Shown here: positions 53,480-62,422 of the stretch, in pieces
How positions within the stretch are numbered: the first letter of the stretch is position 1
Layout of the letters: every line of letters begins with the position of its first letter
Assembly (NCBI GenBank): GCA_041569895.1
Contig: JBFFXF010000001.1
Coordinates: 22,594 to 86,593 of the forward strand
Direction: 5' to 3'
Length of the DNA: 64,000 bases
DNA from: JBFFXF01 sp041569895
Lineage (GTDB): Bacteria > Planctomycetota > UBA8108 > JACQVS01
Notes under the pieces: model-generated
What the model saw: the letters and a program-made list of their open reading frames with translations, nothing else
The model's database searches: none
Told to the model about the DNA's origin: nothing
Program-made: the position numbers and the translations under genes

Positions 53480-54811
53480 ATGCGGCCCCACGAACTCACC
53501 CTCAAGCAGTCGGTCGATGCCATCCGGGAGCGCAAGCTGACCGCCGTCGAGCTCGCGCGCGGTCTGGTCGATCGTCAGCGGGCGGTGGATGGAAAGATCC
53601 ACGCTCTGGCGCACGTCGACGCCGATCGCCTCCTCGAGGAGGCCGAGCGTGTCGACCGGCGCATCGCGGCGGTCGAGCCGATCGGCGCTCTCGCCGGCGT
53701 GCCGATCGGTGTCAAGGACATCTACGACTGCGCCGGCCTGCCGACGGGGAACGGAGTGCACGACGCGGAACCATGCATCGCCGAGACGACCGCGCCGTCC
53801 GTCGAGCGACTGACGTCGGCCGGCGCGCTCGTCTTCGGCAAGACGGTGACCACCGATCGCGCCTTCCTCGATCCCGGCCCGACGTGCAACCCGTGGAACG
53901 TGGCGCACACGCCGGGCGGGTCGAGCAGCGGATCGGCGGCGGGCGTCGCGGCGCGGATCTTTCCCGCCGCGCTCGGCACGCAGACCGCGGGCTCGGTGAT
54001 CCGGCCGGCGGCGTTCTGCGGTCTCATCGGCATGACTGTGTCTCGCGGGCGCATCCCGATGGACGGCATCCTGCCGCTGGCGCCGAGCTACGACACCGTC
54101 GGCTTCTTCGTGCGATCCGTCGACGACGCCGAGCTGCTGCTGGCTGCGTGGTGCCACGGCGACGGACACGGTCCTCGCGTCGACAGGCTGCCGCTCCCTC
54201 CGCTCCAGCGCCCCGTCTTCCTCGGATTCGCCAGGCGCGGGTTTCTCGATCGCGTCGAGGACGCCACGGCGCACCACGCGCTCCAGGTGACGAAACGCCT
54301 GCTGCAGAAGGGCGCCATCGTGCACGTGCTCCGCATGCCGGAGCGCTTCGATCGCTTCGAGGAGTTCCACCGGCCGATCATGGCGTACGAGGCGGCGCGC
54401 GTCCACCGCGCCGAGTTCGAGGCGCGTCCGTCGTCCTTCGGGCCGAAGCTCTCGGCGCTCATCGAGCAGGGTCTCCGGATCGGCGATGACGAGTACCGCG
54501 CCTTCGTCGGCGAGCTCGACGCGTTCCGCGAGGAGATGCTCGCGCGCATTCACGAGGTCGACGCCATCGTCCTGCCGTCCGCTGCCGGTGGAGCGCCGCA
54601 CGGGTTCGAATCGACCGGCGACCCGATCTGCAACGCGCCGTGGACCGCCATCGGATTTCCGGCGATCACCGTCCCGAGCGGATTCGACGAGGACGGCCTG
54701 CCGCTCGGGCTGCAGATCGTCGGCAAGCCGATGGGCGAGCGCTTCCTGCTCCGCATGGCGCGGCTGTGCGTCGAGGCGATCGGCCACGGCTGCCCGGTTC
54801 CGGAGTTGTGA
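53480..54811 (+). CDS. Amidase-signature family hydrolase
   Basis: 443 residues; ATG 53480 taken because MRPHELTLKQSVDAIRERKL is the standard start of the family, five residues after an earlier ATG. The triad is Lys79 in GVPIGVKDIYD, the cis-Ser in the GGSSSGS loop and nucleophile Ser172 in TQTAGSVIRP. The family hydrolyses amides, from indoleacetamide to carbamoyl compounds; GatA function is unlikely because gatB/gatC are absent and the sequence is shorter. Substrate unknown. It follows the AT-richer island and the aguA inverted repeat. Confidence 0.85.
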   Translation: MRPHELTLKQSVDAIRERKLTAVELARGLVDRQRAVDGKIHALAHVDADRLLEEAERVDRRIAAVEPIGALAGVPIGVKDIYDCAGLPTGNGVHDAEPCIAETTAPSVERLTSAGALVFGKTVTTDRAFLDPGPTCNPWNVAHTPGGSSSGSAAGVAARIFPAALGTQTAGSVIRPAAFCGLIGMTVSRGRIPMDGILPLAPSYDTVGFFVRSVDDAELLLAAWCHGDGHGPRVDRLPLPPLQRPVFLGFARRGFLDRVEDATAHHALQVTKRLLQKGAIVHVLRMPERFDRFEEFHRPIMAYEAARVHRAEFEARPSSFGPKLSALIEQGLRIGDDEYRAFVGELDAFREEMLARIHEVDAIVLPSAAGGAPHGFESTGDPICNAPWTAIGFPAITVPSGFDEDGLPLGLQIVGKPMGERFLLRMARLCVEAIGHGCPVPEL

Positions 54812-54854
54812 TCGGATGGGGGGGATGGTGGGGACGGGGCGATACGCCGACATG

Positions 54855-55083
54855 AATCGACACCGATTCCGACACCGATTCCGATTCCGACACCGACTCC
54901 GAGATCCGATTCCGATGACCGATGCCGATGCCGATTCCGAGATCCGATTCCGACATCCGGAGGTCCGAGATCTGATCCGATCTCTTCCTGCCTTCCTGCT
55001 TTCCTGCCTTCCTTGCCGTGCTCTGCCGTCAGGATGTCGCCGGCGGAGTCGAGCGATCTTTTCGGGCACGGGCACGGGAATGG
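54855..55083 (+). repeat. Composite intergenic repeat: B, D, core and reversed A
   Basis: Module B (CCGATT, CCGACA, CCGATG) at 54855-54960, module D at 54980-55020 (TTCCTGCCTTCCTGCTTTCC), core at 55021-55060 (AGGATGTCGCCGGCGGAGTC), and a short GGGCAC/GGGAAT block at 55063-55083, twenty bases before the symporter ATG. Here the G-rich strand is the coding one, an exception to the usual orientation. Confidence 0.87.
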
Positions 55084-55102
55084 GTTCTTCGCAGCGTCAG
55101 GG

Positions 55103-56680
55103 ATGAACGCTCTCGATTACGCCACGATCATCGTCTATCTCGCCGCCATTCTCGGTCTCGGCTTCTGGCTCGGGCGGCGGATCCGGTCGGGGAAGGACTT
55201 CTTCCTCGGCGGGCGCTCGCTGCCGTGGTGGGCGATCGGCATGTCGCTCGTCGTCTCCGACATCGGCGCCAAGGACATCGTCGGCCTCGCCCAGGACGCC
55301 TACAAGCACGGCTGGGTGATGGCGAACTGGGACTGGATCGGGTGCATCCCCGCGATGCTCCTCGCTGGCCTCGTCTTCGTGCCGTACTTCTGGGCCGGCG
55401 GCTTCTACACCGTGCCGGAGTACTTCGGGCGGCGTTACAACGAGGCCGTCCAGGTGATCGCGACGCTCGTCTGGGGGCTGTTCATCGGCGGCAACATAGC
55501 GGTGATCTTCTCGGCGTCGAACGAGGTCATCGTGACCATGCTCGGCCTCGATGACTATCGCGTCGCCGTGCTCATCGCGTCGGCGGCCTTCGTCGGTCTC
55601 TACACGTACTTCGGCGGGCTCGCCGCGGTCGTCTACACCGACGTCATCCAGTGCGTCCTCATGATCGCCGGCATGGCGACCGTTCTGTGGCTCGCCTGGC
55701 AGCACCCATCGGTCGGCGGCTGGGAGGGGCTCGAGGCCTCGGTCAGCGCCACGCATCCCGACCACTTCCGCCTCTTCCACCCGCCGGAGAATCCGTCGTC
55801 CTTCACGATGTTCTCGATCGTGTTCGGCCTCGGCGTGGTGCTCGGTCCGGCGTACTGGATCGGCAACCAGGTGATCGTCCAGCGCGTGCTCGGCGCGCGC
55901 AGCCTGCGCGACGCGCGCAACGGCGTCTTCTTCGGCGCGCTCATCAAGACGGTCTTTCCGGTGCTGCTCGTGCTTCCCGGCATCCTGGCGATCGCGATCA
56001 TCCCCGAGACGCTCACCACCGACGAGGAGACCAAGCAGGTGTTCCCGCGTCTCGTCCGTGACCTCCTCCCCGGCGGTTTCCGCGGCGTCGTCTTCGCCGC
56101 CATGGTCGCGGGCATGATGGGGAACCTCGACAGCTACCTGAACTCGGCCTCGACGCTCTGGACGAAGGACATCATCCGCCGGTACTTCCTGCGAGACCCG
56201 GCGACGCGGGACCCGGGCGACGTGGAGCCAGCCGTGCCGCCCGGCGCGACCGACGATGACGATGCCGGTCGGCTCGACCTGCGCGTCGGTCGCGTGCTGA
56301 CGGTGCTCTTCCTGATCACCGGCGTGTCGCTGGCGCCGTTCATCGAGAACATTTTCAAGACCATGCAGTGGATGCTCTCGATGTTCCAGGGGCCGGCGCT
56401 CGCGCTGCTCCTCTTCGGGCTCTTCTGGCGGCGCGCGACGCCGGCGGGCGGGCTCGCGGGGATGGTCGTCGGACTGGCGTCGTCGATCGCGCTCGATGCG
56501 TACGCGGAGGCGATCTTCGGCTGGAAGGAGCCCTTCCTCCACGTGGCGTGGTGGTCGTTCGTGGCCTCGTGCGTCGCGGTGGTCGCCGTCAGCCTGATGA
56601 CGCGTCCGCATCCCGAGGAGCGTCTGCGCGGACTGGTCTTCGGGACGAAGCCGGGATCGAACCGGGACGAGGGTCGATGA
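55103..56680 (+). CDS. Sodium:solute symporter (SSS family)
   Basis: 525 residues with about thirteen hydrophobic helices. Family signature FFLGGRSLPWWAIGMSLVVS in the first loop and helix region, sodium-site residues in the AGMMGNLDSYLNSASTLWTK region, and GLFWRRATPAGGLAGMVVGL near the end. It imports a sugar, sugar acid or similar solute with Na+. The start ATG is the first in front of the initial helix (LDYATIIVYLAAILGLGF); upstream frame is repeat. The stop overlaps the dgoK start (ATGA). That pairing suggests the cargo is a galactonate-type sugar acid, inference only. Confidence 0.88.
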   Translation: MNALDYATIIVYLAAILGLGFWLGRRIRSGKDFFLGGRSLPWWAIGMSLVVSDIGAKDIVGLAQDAYKHGWVMANWDWIGCIPAMLLAGLVFVPYFWAGGFYTVPEYFGRRYNEAVQVIATLVWGLFIGGNIAVIFSASNEVIVTMLGLDDYRVAVLIASAAFVGLYTYFGGLAAVVYTDVIQCVLMIAGMATVLWLAWQHPSVGGWEGLEASVSATHPDHFRLFHPPENPSSFTMFSIVFGLGVVLGPAYWIGNQVIVQRVLGARSLRDARNGVFFGALIKTVFPVLLVLPGILAIAIIPETLTTDEETKQVFPRLVRDLLPGGFRGVVFAAMVAGMMGNLDSYLNSASTLWTKDIIRRYFLRDPATRDPGDVEPAVPPGATDDDDAGRLDLRVGRVLTVLFLITGVSLAPFIENIFKTMQWMLSMFQGPALALLLFGLFWRRATPAGGLAGMVVGLASSIALDAYAEAIFGWKEPFLHVAWWSFVASCVAVVAVSLMTRPHPEERLRGLVFGTKPGSNRDEGR

Positions 56681-57639
56681 CCGACGCGCGTTCCGATCCC
56701 CTGGTGGTCGTCGACTGGGGCACGACGCGGCTGCGGCTGTGGCTGGTCGATTCGCGGGCCGCGCCCGGCGACCGGCTGCCGGCCGTCGAGAGCGAGCGCG
56801 GCATCGCGACGGTCTCGCCCGGCGAGCACCGCGAGGTGTTCCTCGACGCGCTCGCGTCGCTGCTCGACGGTCGGCGTGTCCGCGACACGCTCGACGTCTA
56901 CCTCGCCGGCATGATCACCTCGACGCTCGGCTGGTACGGGACACCGTACGTCGAGGTGCCGGTCGGGCCGCGCGATCTGCTCGATGCCGTGCGCCACGAG
57001 ACCATCGAGCCCGGCGCCGTGCCCGCAATCGACGCCGCGATCGGCATCCGGCTGCACTTCTTTCCCGGCGCCCGCACGCGGGAGGACGTCATGCGCGGCG
57101 AGGAGGTGGAGGTGTTCGGGTGTCTGGCGGCCGCCGGCGCGAGGCGCGGCGAGGTGGTGGTGGCGCTGCCCGGGACGCACTCGAAGTGGATCGAATGTCG
57201 CGACGGCCGCGTCGCCGACTTCACCACCGTGCCATCCGGGGACGTCCACGCCGCGCTCCACCGCGAGAGCCTCTTCGCGCGCACGCTTCCTTTGCGACCG
57301 GTCGCGGTCGAGGGGGACCTCCTGGCTCTCTTCGATCGCGGCGTCGCGACGGCGCTCGAGATCGGTCCGCTGTCGGCGATCTTCAGGACGCGCTCGCTCT
57401 CGGTGCTCGAGGGACTGCCGCCCGAGCAGTGCTCGGCGTATCTCTCCGGCGTGCTCGTCGGCGGCGAGGTCGCGGAGCGCCTGCGCTCGACGGGCGATCG
57501 GGGCATCATCGTCGGCGGCGCCCCGGGACTGCGCTCGATCTACACGCGAGCGATCCGCGCCGTCGCACCGCGTCGCGACGTGACCGAGACCGACGCGGGA
57601 ATCCTCGGCGGCATCCTCGGCCTGCTCGACATGGGGTGA
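56677..57639 (+). CDS. dgoK: 2-dehydro-3-deoxygalactonokinase
   Basis: 320 residues. ATP motif VVVDWGTTRLRLWLVD at the N-terminus and the DgoK signatures LAGMITSTLGWYGTPYVEVP and LPGTHSKWIECRDGRVADF, then GGAPGLRSIYTRAIRAV. It phosphorylates 2-dehydro-3-deoxygalactonate in the cytosol, a step of the De Ley-Doudoroff pathway. The aldolase and dehydratase genes are not here. It is translationally coupled to the symporter by a 4-base overlap. Confidence 0.9.
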   Translation: MTDARSDPLVVVDWGTTRLRLWLVDSRAAPGDRLPAVESERGIATVSPGEHREVFLDALASLLDGRRVRDTLDVYLAGMITSTLGWYGTPYVEVPVGPRDLLDAVRHETIEPGAVPAIDAAIGIRLHFFPGARTREDVMRGEEVEVFGCLAAAGARRGEVVVALPGTHSKWIECRDGRVADFTTVPSGDVHAALHRESLFARTLPLRPVAVEGDLLALFDRGVATALEIGPLSAIFRTRSLSVLEGLPPEQCSAYLSGVLVGGEVAERLRSTGDRGIIVGGAPGLRSIYTRAIRAVAPRRDVTETDAGILGGILGLLDMG

Positions 57640-57701
57640 TCGGCTTCGAGAATTTCCCGGGAGGTCGCAAACGCGGTCGAGAAACGAGAGCGCCTCCAGT
57701 T

Positions 57702-57743
57702 CGGGACCGGGACCGGGTCCGGGTCCGGGTCCGGGTCCGGGAA
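57702..57743 (+). repeat. Module A' tract (GGGNCC)n
   Basis: Seven hexamers of GGGACC/GGGTCC, G-rich in the direction of the upstream dgoK transcript, thus opposite to most stop-proximal copies. Confidence 0.8.
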
Positions 57744-57877
57744 GCAAACCGGGTTTTTTACGACGTTCGGGTCATCGTCTCTCCGTCTCCGCCCGCGACA
57801 GTGAAGGACTTCCTTCACCCGTTGGGACCGGTTAGTCTGGTGGATTCGAGACGCATGAATTCCGAGGAGACGCGCCC

Positions 57878-58354
57878 ATGGCAGTGAAACCCATCCCCGA
57901 GGGCTACCACACGGTCACTCCGTATCTGCTCGTCAAGGACGCCAACGCCGCCATCGAGTTCTACCGGCAGGCGTTCGGGGCCGAGGAGCTGATGCGCATG
58001 GAACACGGCGACAGGGTCGGGCACGCCGAGATCCAGATCGGCGACTCGCGGATCATGCTGGCCGACGAGGTGCCCGAGATGGGGTTCCGCAGTCCCGACT
58101 CGCTCGGCGGGTCGCCGGTGAGCATCGTGCTCTACGTCGAGGACGTCGACGCCGTCTTCTCGCGTTCGATCGACGCCGGGGGCCGGACCATCAAGCCGCT
58201 CGCCGATCAGTTCTACGGCGACCGCTCCGGCACGTTCGTCGATCCGTTCGGCCACGTGTGGACCGTGGCGACGCACATCGAGGACGTCTCTCAGGAAGAG
58301 ATGGAGCGGCGCATGAAGGCGATGGGGGATCAGGGCGGTCAGGACGGCGCGTGA
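57878..58354 (+). CDS. VOC-family (PhnB/glyoxalase-like) protein
   Basis: 158 residues; ribosome site GAGGAG. Typical start of YdfO/PhnB-like proteins: GYHTVTPYLLVKDANAAIEF, YRQAFGAEELMRM, then FYGDRSGTFVDPFGHVW, the usual metal-edge and C-terminal motif. A beta-alpha-beta-beta-beta vicinal-oxygen-chelate fold that dimerises. Its role may be glyoxalase-, dioxygenase- or antibiotic-binding-like; not decidable. The stop is seven bases from the convergent alpha/beta hydrolase stop. Confidence 0.88.
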   Translation: MAVKPIPEGYHTVTPYLLVKDANAAIEFYRQAFGAEELMRMEHGDRVGHAEIQIGDSRIMLADEVPEMGFRSPDSLGGSPVSIVLYVEDVDAVFSRSIDAGGRTIKPLADQFYGDRSGTFVDPFGHVWTVATHIEDVSQEEMERRMKAMGDQGGQDGA

Positions 58355-58360
58355 CGCGGC

Positions 58361-60424
58361 TCACCGGCGCCATGACGGCGGGAACAGGTCGCGGTACCTC
58401 TCGACGAGCTCGGCCGTGAGCCGCTCTGCGTCCTCGCGGAGCAGCAGGCGCCTCTCGACCAGCCGCTCGCACGCCGACGCGAACGCGCGCCGGTAGCTCT
58501 CGAGGCTCTCCCAGCGCTCCTCGATCGATCGCCTCGGGTCACCGCTCTCCCGTCGCTCCTCGCGCGTCTTCGGCAGCGGGAGGAACGAGCCCGCCAGGCT
58601 GGCGAGCATGTCCTCGGCGCCGACTTCGCGGCGGCGGAGGTTCCAGCCGGTGTAAGTGGCGAGCGGCGCGGCGACCTCGGGGGGGAGCAGCGTGCCGCGG
58701 TTGTTGCCGTCGGCGTCGCTCGCGGGCACGAGCACGGTGAAGTCCCCGAGAACGCGCGGCGGCAGCACGGTGATGATGCCGCGCGAGCGGAACTCCGGCC
58801 CGTGGTCGAGCTCGTGCGGCTGCTGGATCACCTCCGGATAGCGCACGCCGGGGAGCGCGGGGAAGCCGGTGCTGTCGCGATCCCACGGCACCAGCGTGCC
58901 GTCGTCGATGCGCGGGTGAATGCTCGGCGGCGGCGGCGTGCCATCGCGCGCCCACGCGTCGAGCGCGTCGAGCAGTGCGCGCAGGAACGGGCGGTAGTCG
59001 GCGGGGTTGGCGAGGTTCTGGGCCATCCCTCGCGACGGCGGCCAGCCGGCGGGACCGTGCTGCGTGCCGCCGAACGCGTAGATGCGCACCCGGTCGTGCT
59101 GCGGCGCATCGACGGCGCCGAGCGGGTCGGTGTGCACGAGCGATCCGGCGCGGTGCCAGTACTCCGCGGCGCTCTGCGTGTGCATGACGAACGGCAGCAG
59201 GCGCTCGTCCTCGCGAGCGGTGCGCAGGAGGATGCCGTCGGTCGCGCCGCTGAACGGGTTGTGGCTGGCGCCGTACGTGAACGGAAAGCGGTCCGCGGTG
59301 AACAGGTGGTCCTCGTGCTGCCCGTTGTGTCGATTCGGCTGGGCGAAGCGATGATTGAAAAAACCGAGCCCGGCGCCGGCGACGTGCGGGATGAGGCCGT
59401 CGAACACCCTGCGCCCGGACTCGTCGACGTTGAAGCCCAGGTGGAGCAGGTTCCTGAGAAAGCGGCCCGACTGCGAGACGCCGAACCCGTGCGCGCGCTC
59501 GATCGGCGATCGGCCATCGCGCGCCAGCGGGTTGCGGTCGCCGGTGTCGTGCTTCAGGAACGACACCAGGTCGCGGACCGCCGCGAAGCCGAGCCCCTGG
59601 ACGATCGGTCCCTCGGCCTCGTAGATCAGCTCGTAGATGTATCCCGGACGGTATCCGCCCGCCACGTGCAGGCGGATCTCGGGAAGCGTGCCGCCGACGC
59701 CCTCGCTGGCCGTCGGCGTGTCGCCGATCTCGAGCCGCCACTGGCCGTGGGGGATCTCCACGCGCCGATCGGTCTCGCGCATGCGCCAGGTGAGCGTGGC
59801 GGTGCGCTCCCAGCCGGGCGCGGGCCGGTAGCTGCCGTGGTTCGAACGACGTGAGAGCGGCATCGAGTCGGCGGGTCCATCCGCGACGATCTCCTGTCGA
59901 ACGCGGCCGCGGATCGCCTCGCCGCCATCGGTCGCGACCGGCGCCCGCAGCAGCAGGCGATGGTCTCCGGGCAACAGCTCGCCGATCCATCCGCACCAGA
60001 CGATCGTGTAGCCGCGCCGCAGCAGGAAGCCGTTCCCCGCGTGCCGCGCATCGCGCGGATTGTTCGATCCCGGCGCCGAGTTGAAGAACCGCAGCGCGAG
60101 CTTGCCGCCGCGGTTGTTGACGTCGTAGAGGAGCGCGCCGTTGCCACGGGTCGGATCGGACGGCGCCAGCAGGAAGAGATCCGCCTCGAACTCGACACGC
60201 CCGCGCGCGTTTCGAGGCGCGAGCTGGAGGTCGACGATCGGCTCGTTCCGCGGGTGCGCCGGGTCGACCTCGTGGCGCACGACGCCGCGGATCACCTCGT
60301 ACGACCCGGCGTCGCCGAAAGCAGCGCCACCCGCGAACGGCGCCCGCTCCAGCACGTCGATCGAACGCACACCGCCGAGCAACGGCGAAGCGAGGAGCAG
60401 CGTCAGGGCGAGGATGCGGGGCAT
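58361..60424 (-). CDS. Large exported alpha/beta hydrolase (Abhydrolase_10-like)
   Basis: 687 residues; ribosome site CGGAGA. Short signal peptide (PRILALTLLLASPLLGGVRS). The sequence matches the alpha/beta hydrolase domain family with IDVLERAPFAGGAAFGDAGS at the start, GNGFLLRRGYTIVWCGW in the centre and the nucleophile-like elbow GFGVSQSGRFLRNLLHLGFN (Ser). His and acidic partners lie in the following HNPFSGATDG and FGGTQHGPA region. It probably cleaves an ester outside the cytoplasm; substrate unknown. Convergent with the VOC gene. Confidence 0.85.
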   Translation of the reverse strand: MPRILALTLLLASPLLGGVRSIDVLERAPFAGGAAFGDAGSYEVIRGVVRHEVDPAHPRNEPIVDLQLAPRNARGRVEFEADLFLLAPSDPTRGNGALLYDVNNRGGKLALRFFNSAPGSNNPRDARHAGNGFLLRRGYTIVWCGWIGELLPGDHRLLLRAPVATDGGEAIRGRVRQEIVADGPADSMPLSRRSNHGSYRPAPGWERTATLTWRMRETDRRVEIPHGQWRLEIGDTPTASEGVGGTLPEIRLHVAGGYRPGYIYELIYEAEGPIVQGLGFAAVRDLVSFLKHDTGDRNPLARDGRSPIERAHGFGVSQSGRFLRNLLHLGFNVDESGRRVFDGLIPHVAGAGLGFFNHRFAQPNRHNGQHEDHLFTADRFPFTYGASHNPFSGATDGILLRTAREDERLLPFVMHTQSAAEYWHRAGSLVHTDPLGAVDAPQHDRVRIYAFGGTQHGPAGWPPSRGMAQNLANPADYRPFLRALLDALDAWARDGTPPPPSIHPRIDDGTLVPWDRDSTGFPALPGVRYPEVIQQPHELDHGPEFRSRGIITVLPPRVLGDFTVLVPASDADGNNRGTLLPPEVAAPLATYTGWNLRRREVGAEDMLASLAGSFLPLPKTREERRESGDPRRSIEERWESLESYRRAFASACERLVERRLLLREDAERLTAELVERYRDLFPPSWRR

Positions 60425-60445
60425 GGGATTCTCCGGAGGACTCAG

Positions 60446-60510
60446 TGTACAAGGAAGGCAGGAAACGGATCTATAAGGAAGGCAGGAAACTCAGGAAGGC
60501 AGGAAAAGAG
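60446..60510 (-). repeat. Module D tract (reverse orientation)
   Basis: AAGGAAGGCAGGAAAC-type units, repeated three times, directly upstream of the hydrolase start and oriented opposite to the second D copy at 60756. It forms the left arm of an inverted arrangement around the 127-bp element at 60577. Confidence 0.82.
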
Positions 60511-60576
60511 CTCTGGCTCGAGGATGTCGGTGGAGGTCGAAGACGGAATCGCGACCCGACGGCATTCTCCGCTTTT

Positions 60577-60703
60577 ACCACAGAGGCACAGAGGCACAGA
60601 GAACGCACAGAGAAGTCGCTCACGCTCTTCAGCGTTCTCGTCGTTCTGTCGCCCTCCGTGTCCCTACGCGGCGCTGCGCCAGCTCTCGCCGCGCCTCTGT
60701 GGT
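60577..60703. mobile_element. 127-bp MITE-like element with 11-bp terminal inverted repeats
   Basis: It begins ACCACAGAGGC and ends GCCTCTGTGGT, a perfect 11-bp inverted pair. The left part continues as CACAGAGGCACAGAGAACGC-type tandem units. No transposase. The sequence resembles a dispersed ACCACAGAG-type repeat seen in many environmental bacterial genomes, from memory; no target duplication could be confirmed. It lies between a divergent D/D pair. Confidence 0.7.
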
Positions 60704-60755
60704 TCATCCCGTCACCAACTCGTGGTTTTCTGCTGCGTGACGTGATTCGCCGGCA

Positions 60756-60800
60756 AGCCCGTTTCCTGCCTTCCTGCTCTTCCTGATTTCCTCATGAATC
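60756..60800 (+). repeat. Module D tract (forward orientation)
   Basis: TTTCCTGCCTTCCTGCTCTT followed by CCTGATTTCCTCATGAATCG, as after other D modules. The right arm of the D-E-D' arrangement. Nothing else is visible in the 409-nt gap 60425-60833. Confidence 0.8.
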
Positions 60801-60833
60801 GTCGGACGGAAACCCAACGCAGGCGGGACCGCC

Positions 60834-61739
60834 TCACGGTCGTGGGGAGGCCACCGTGTTGGGGTCCTGCTCCGGGGGCTGGAGGCGGAGGGCTCTTCCG
60901 GTGTAGGCGATGGCGCGGGTGATGTCGCCGAGCTCCTGCGCCGTCGTGGCCGCTGCGGCGTACGCCCGTGACGCGGCTGACTCCGCGTTGGCGACCCTCT
61001 CGCGGCTCGCTTCGAGCCGGGCGCGGTACCCGTCGACCGCATCGGCGTCCGTCGAGCGTCGCAGGCTCTTCAGCATCGCGTCGTGGTAGCGCACCGCGCA
61101 CTCGCGGGCCAGGCGCGCCGTGTACTCCGCCGCGGCGGCGAAGTCCGCGTGGCGGCCCTCGCGCTGCCACTCCGACGCCCACTCGGGGAACGGACCCGGA
61201 GGCGTGGAGTCGCCGGGCGCCGTGGTGTCCGACTCGACCGGGGCGAGCACGTGCGTCCACGCGCCCTTGGTGACGATCTCCTCGAGGACGCGCTCGAACT
61301 CCGCTCGCGGCGCCGGTGGTTCGAGCGGCACGACGCCCGGTGGCCGCACCTCGAGTATGGTCCCGAGCGCCTGCGCGCGTCGCAGCGTCGCCGTCGCCCG
61401 TTCGCGGTAGTGCTCCGCCAGTCGATGACGCGCTTCCAGGTAGCCGCGTTCGAGCACCATGTTGCCGAGCTCCGGCGCTCCGGGAAGGTCGTCCGGCAGA
61501 AGACGGCCGCTCTCGTGGAAGTGGTCGAGCTGCGCCAGACGGACCGGAAGCACGACGTAGCGATAGCACGCCGATGCGGCGCGGAACCATGCGCGAGCCT
61601 CGGTCAGCCGCCCGCGTGACTCCGAGCGCACCGCCCGCGCCAGGAACCGCTGCGCGGGCTCCTCGAGCGGATCCGCGAGCGCCGGCGACGCTCCAAAGGA
61701 GAGCAACAGCGATGTGAGGAGACAGCCGATTCTCGTCAT
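60834..61739 (-). CDS. Exported helical-repeat protein, unknown
   Basis: 301 residues. ATG 61739 gives a signal peptide (TRIGCLLTSLLLSFGASPALA) ending at ADPLEEP. The mature part is alpha-helical and TPR-like (FLARAVRSESRGRLTEARAW, then ARAYAAAATTAQELGDITRA) without a named family. Its start codon is directly adjacent to the rhomboid gene start on the other strand (CATATG), leaving no intergenic sequence. No function proposed. Confidence 0.72.
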   Translation of the reverse strand: MTRIGCLLTSLLLSFGASPALADPLEEPAQRFLARAVRSESRGRLTEARAWFRAASACYRYVVLPVRLAQLDHFHESGRLLPDDLPGAPELGNMVLERGYLEARHRLAEHYRERATATLRRAQALGTILEVRPPGVVPLEPPAPRAEFERVLEEIVTKGAWTHVLAPVESDTTAPGDSTPPGPFPEWASEWQREGRHADFAAAAEYTARLARECAVRYHDAMLKSLRRSTDADAVDGYRARLEASRERVANAESAASRAYAAAATTAQELGDITRAIAYTGRALRLQPPEQDPNTVASPRP

Positions 61740-62330
61740 ATGGCTGTTATCGACAGGCGCCGCCGGAACCGTGCCCGCTTTTCGAGCGGTGCGCCCGCGC
61801 TGACGGTTCTCCTCGGCCTCGTCGCGGCCCTCTGGTTGGTCGAGGTCGTCGACGCCTCGCTTCCGGTGAACCTCGACCGCTGGGGCATCCGGCCGCGCAG
61901 CCGGGACGGTCTCGTCGGCATCCTCGCCGCTCCGTTCCTCCACGATGGCTTCCATCATCTGGCGCTCAACACGCTGCCGCTCGTGGTGCTCGGCGCGCTC
62001 GTGGCCCTGCGCGGCCAGCGGGCGTTCCTGCGCATCTCGACGACCGTGGTGCTGACATCGGGCGCCGCGCTGTGGATTTTCGGGCGCGCCGCTTCGAACC
62101 ACATCGGCGCGAGCGGCCTGGTCTTCGGTTACTTCGGCTTTCTCGTGACGCGCGTGCTCTTCGAGCGTCGTTTCGGAGTGCTCCTCGTCGCGGCGCTCAC
62201 CGTCGCGCTCTACGGGACGGTGATCTTATCGGGTCTCATGCCCTCGTCCGCGCGCGTCTCGTGGGAAGGGCATCTCTGCGGACTGGTCGCGGGCTGCATC
62301 GCGGCGTGGGTGGAGCCGCCGTCGCCCTGA
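61740..62330 (+). CDS. Rhomboid-family intramembrane serine protease
   Basis: 196 residues, six predicted helices. Catalytic Ser125 in NHIGASGLVFGYFG and His178 in WEGHLCGLVAGC; HN residues of helix 2 are in FHHLALNTLP (His72, Asn77). It cleaves transmembrane substrates within the membrane. ATG 61740 abuts the divergent start; the only purine-rich stretch upstream is 17 bases away, so the true start may be slightly different. Natural substrate unknown. Confidence 0.88.
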   Translation: MAVIDRRRRNRARFSSGAPALTVLLGLVAALWLVEVVDASLPVNLDRWGIRPRSRDGLVGILAAPFLHDGFHHLALNTLPLVVLGALVALRGQRAFLRISTTVVLTSGAALWIFGRAASNHIGASGLVFGYFGFLVTRVLFERRFGVLLVAALTVALYGTVILSGLMPSSARVSWEGHLCGLVAGCIAAWVEPPSP

Positions 62331-62422
62331 GCGGCGCGGGGGACGCATCAGGAGGGGGATGGTATTGATGAACGGGACCGCACGGTTCCCGGCGAGCTAT
62401 CGGCCCTTCGACTCCCTCCACC

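Noticed and set aside
53250..53540. 96-residue plus frame starting MACMKKMSQC
   Set aside because: No ribosome site, overlaps the amidase start, and lies in the AT-richer island with no family match by eye.
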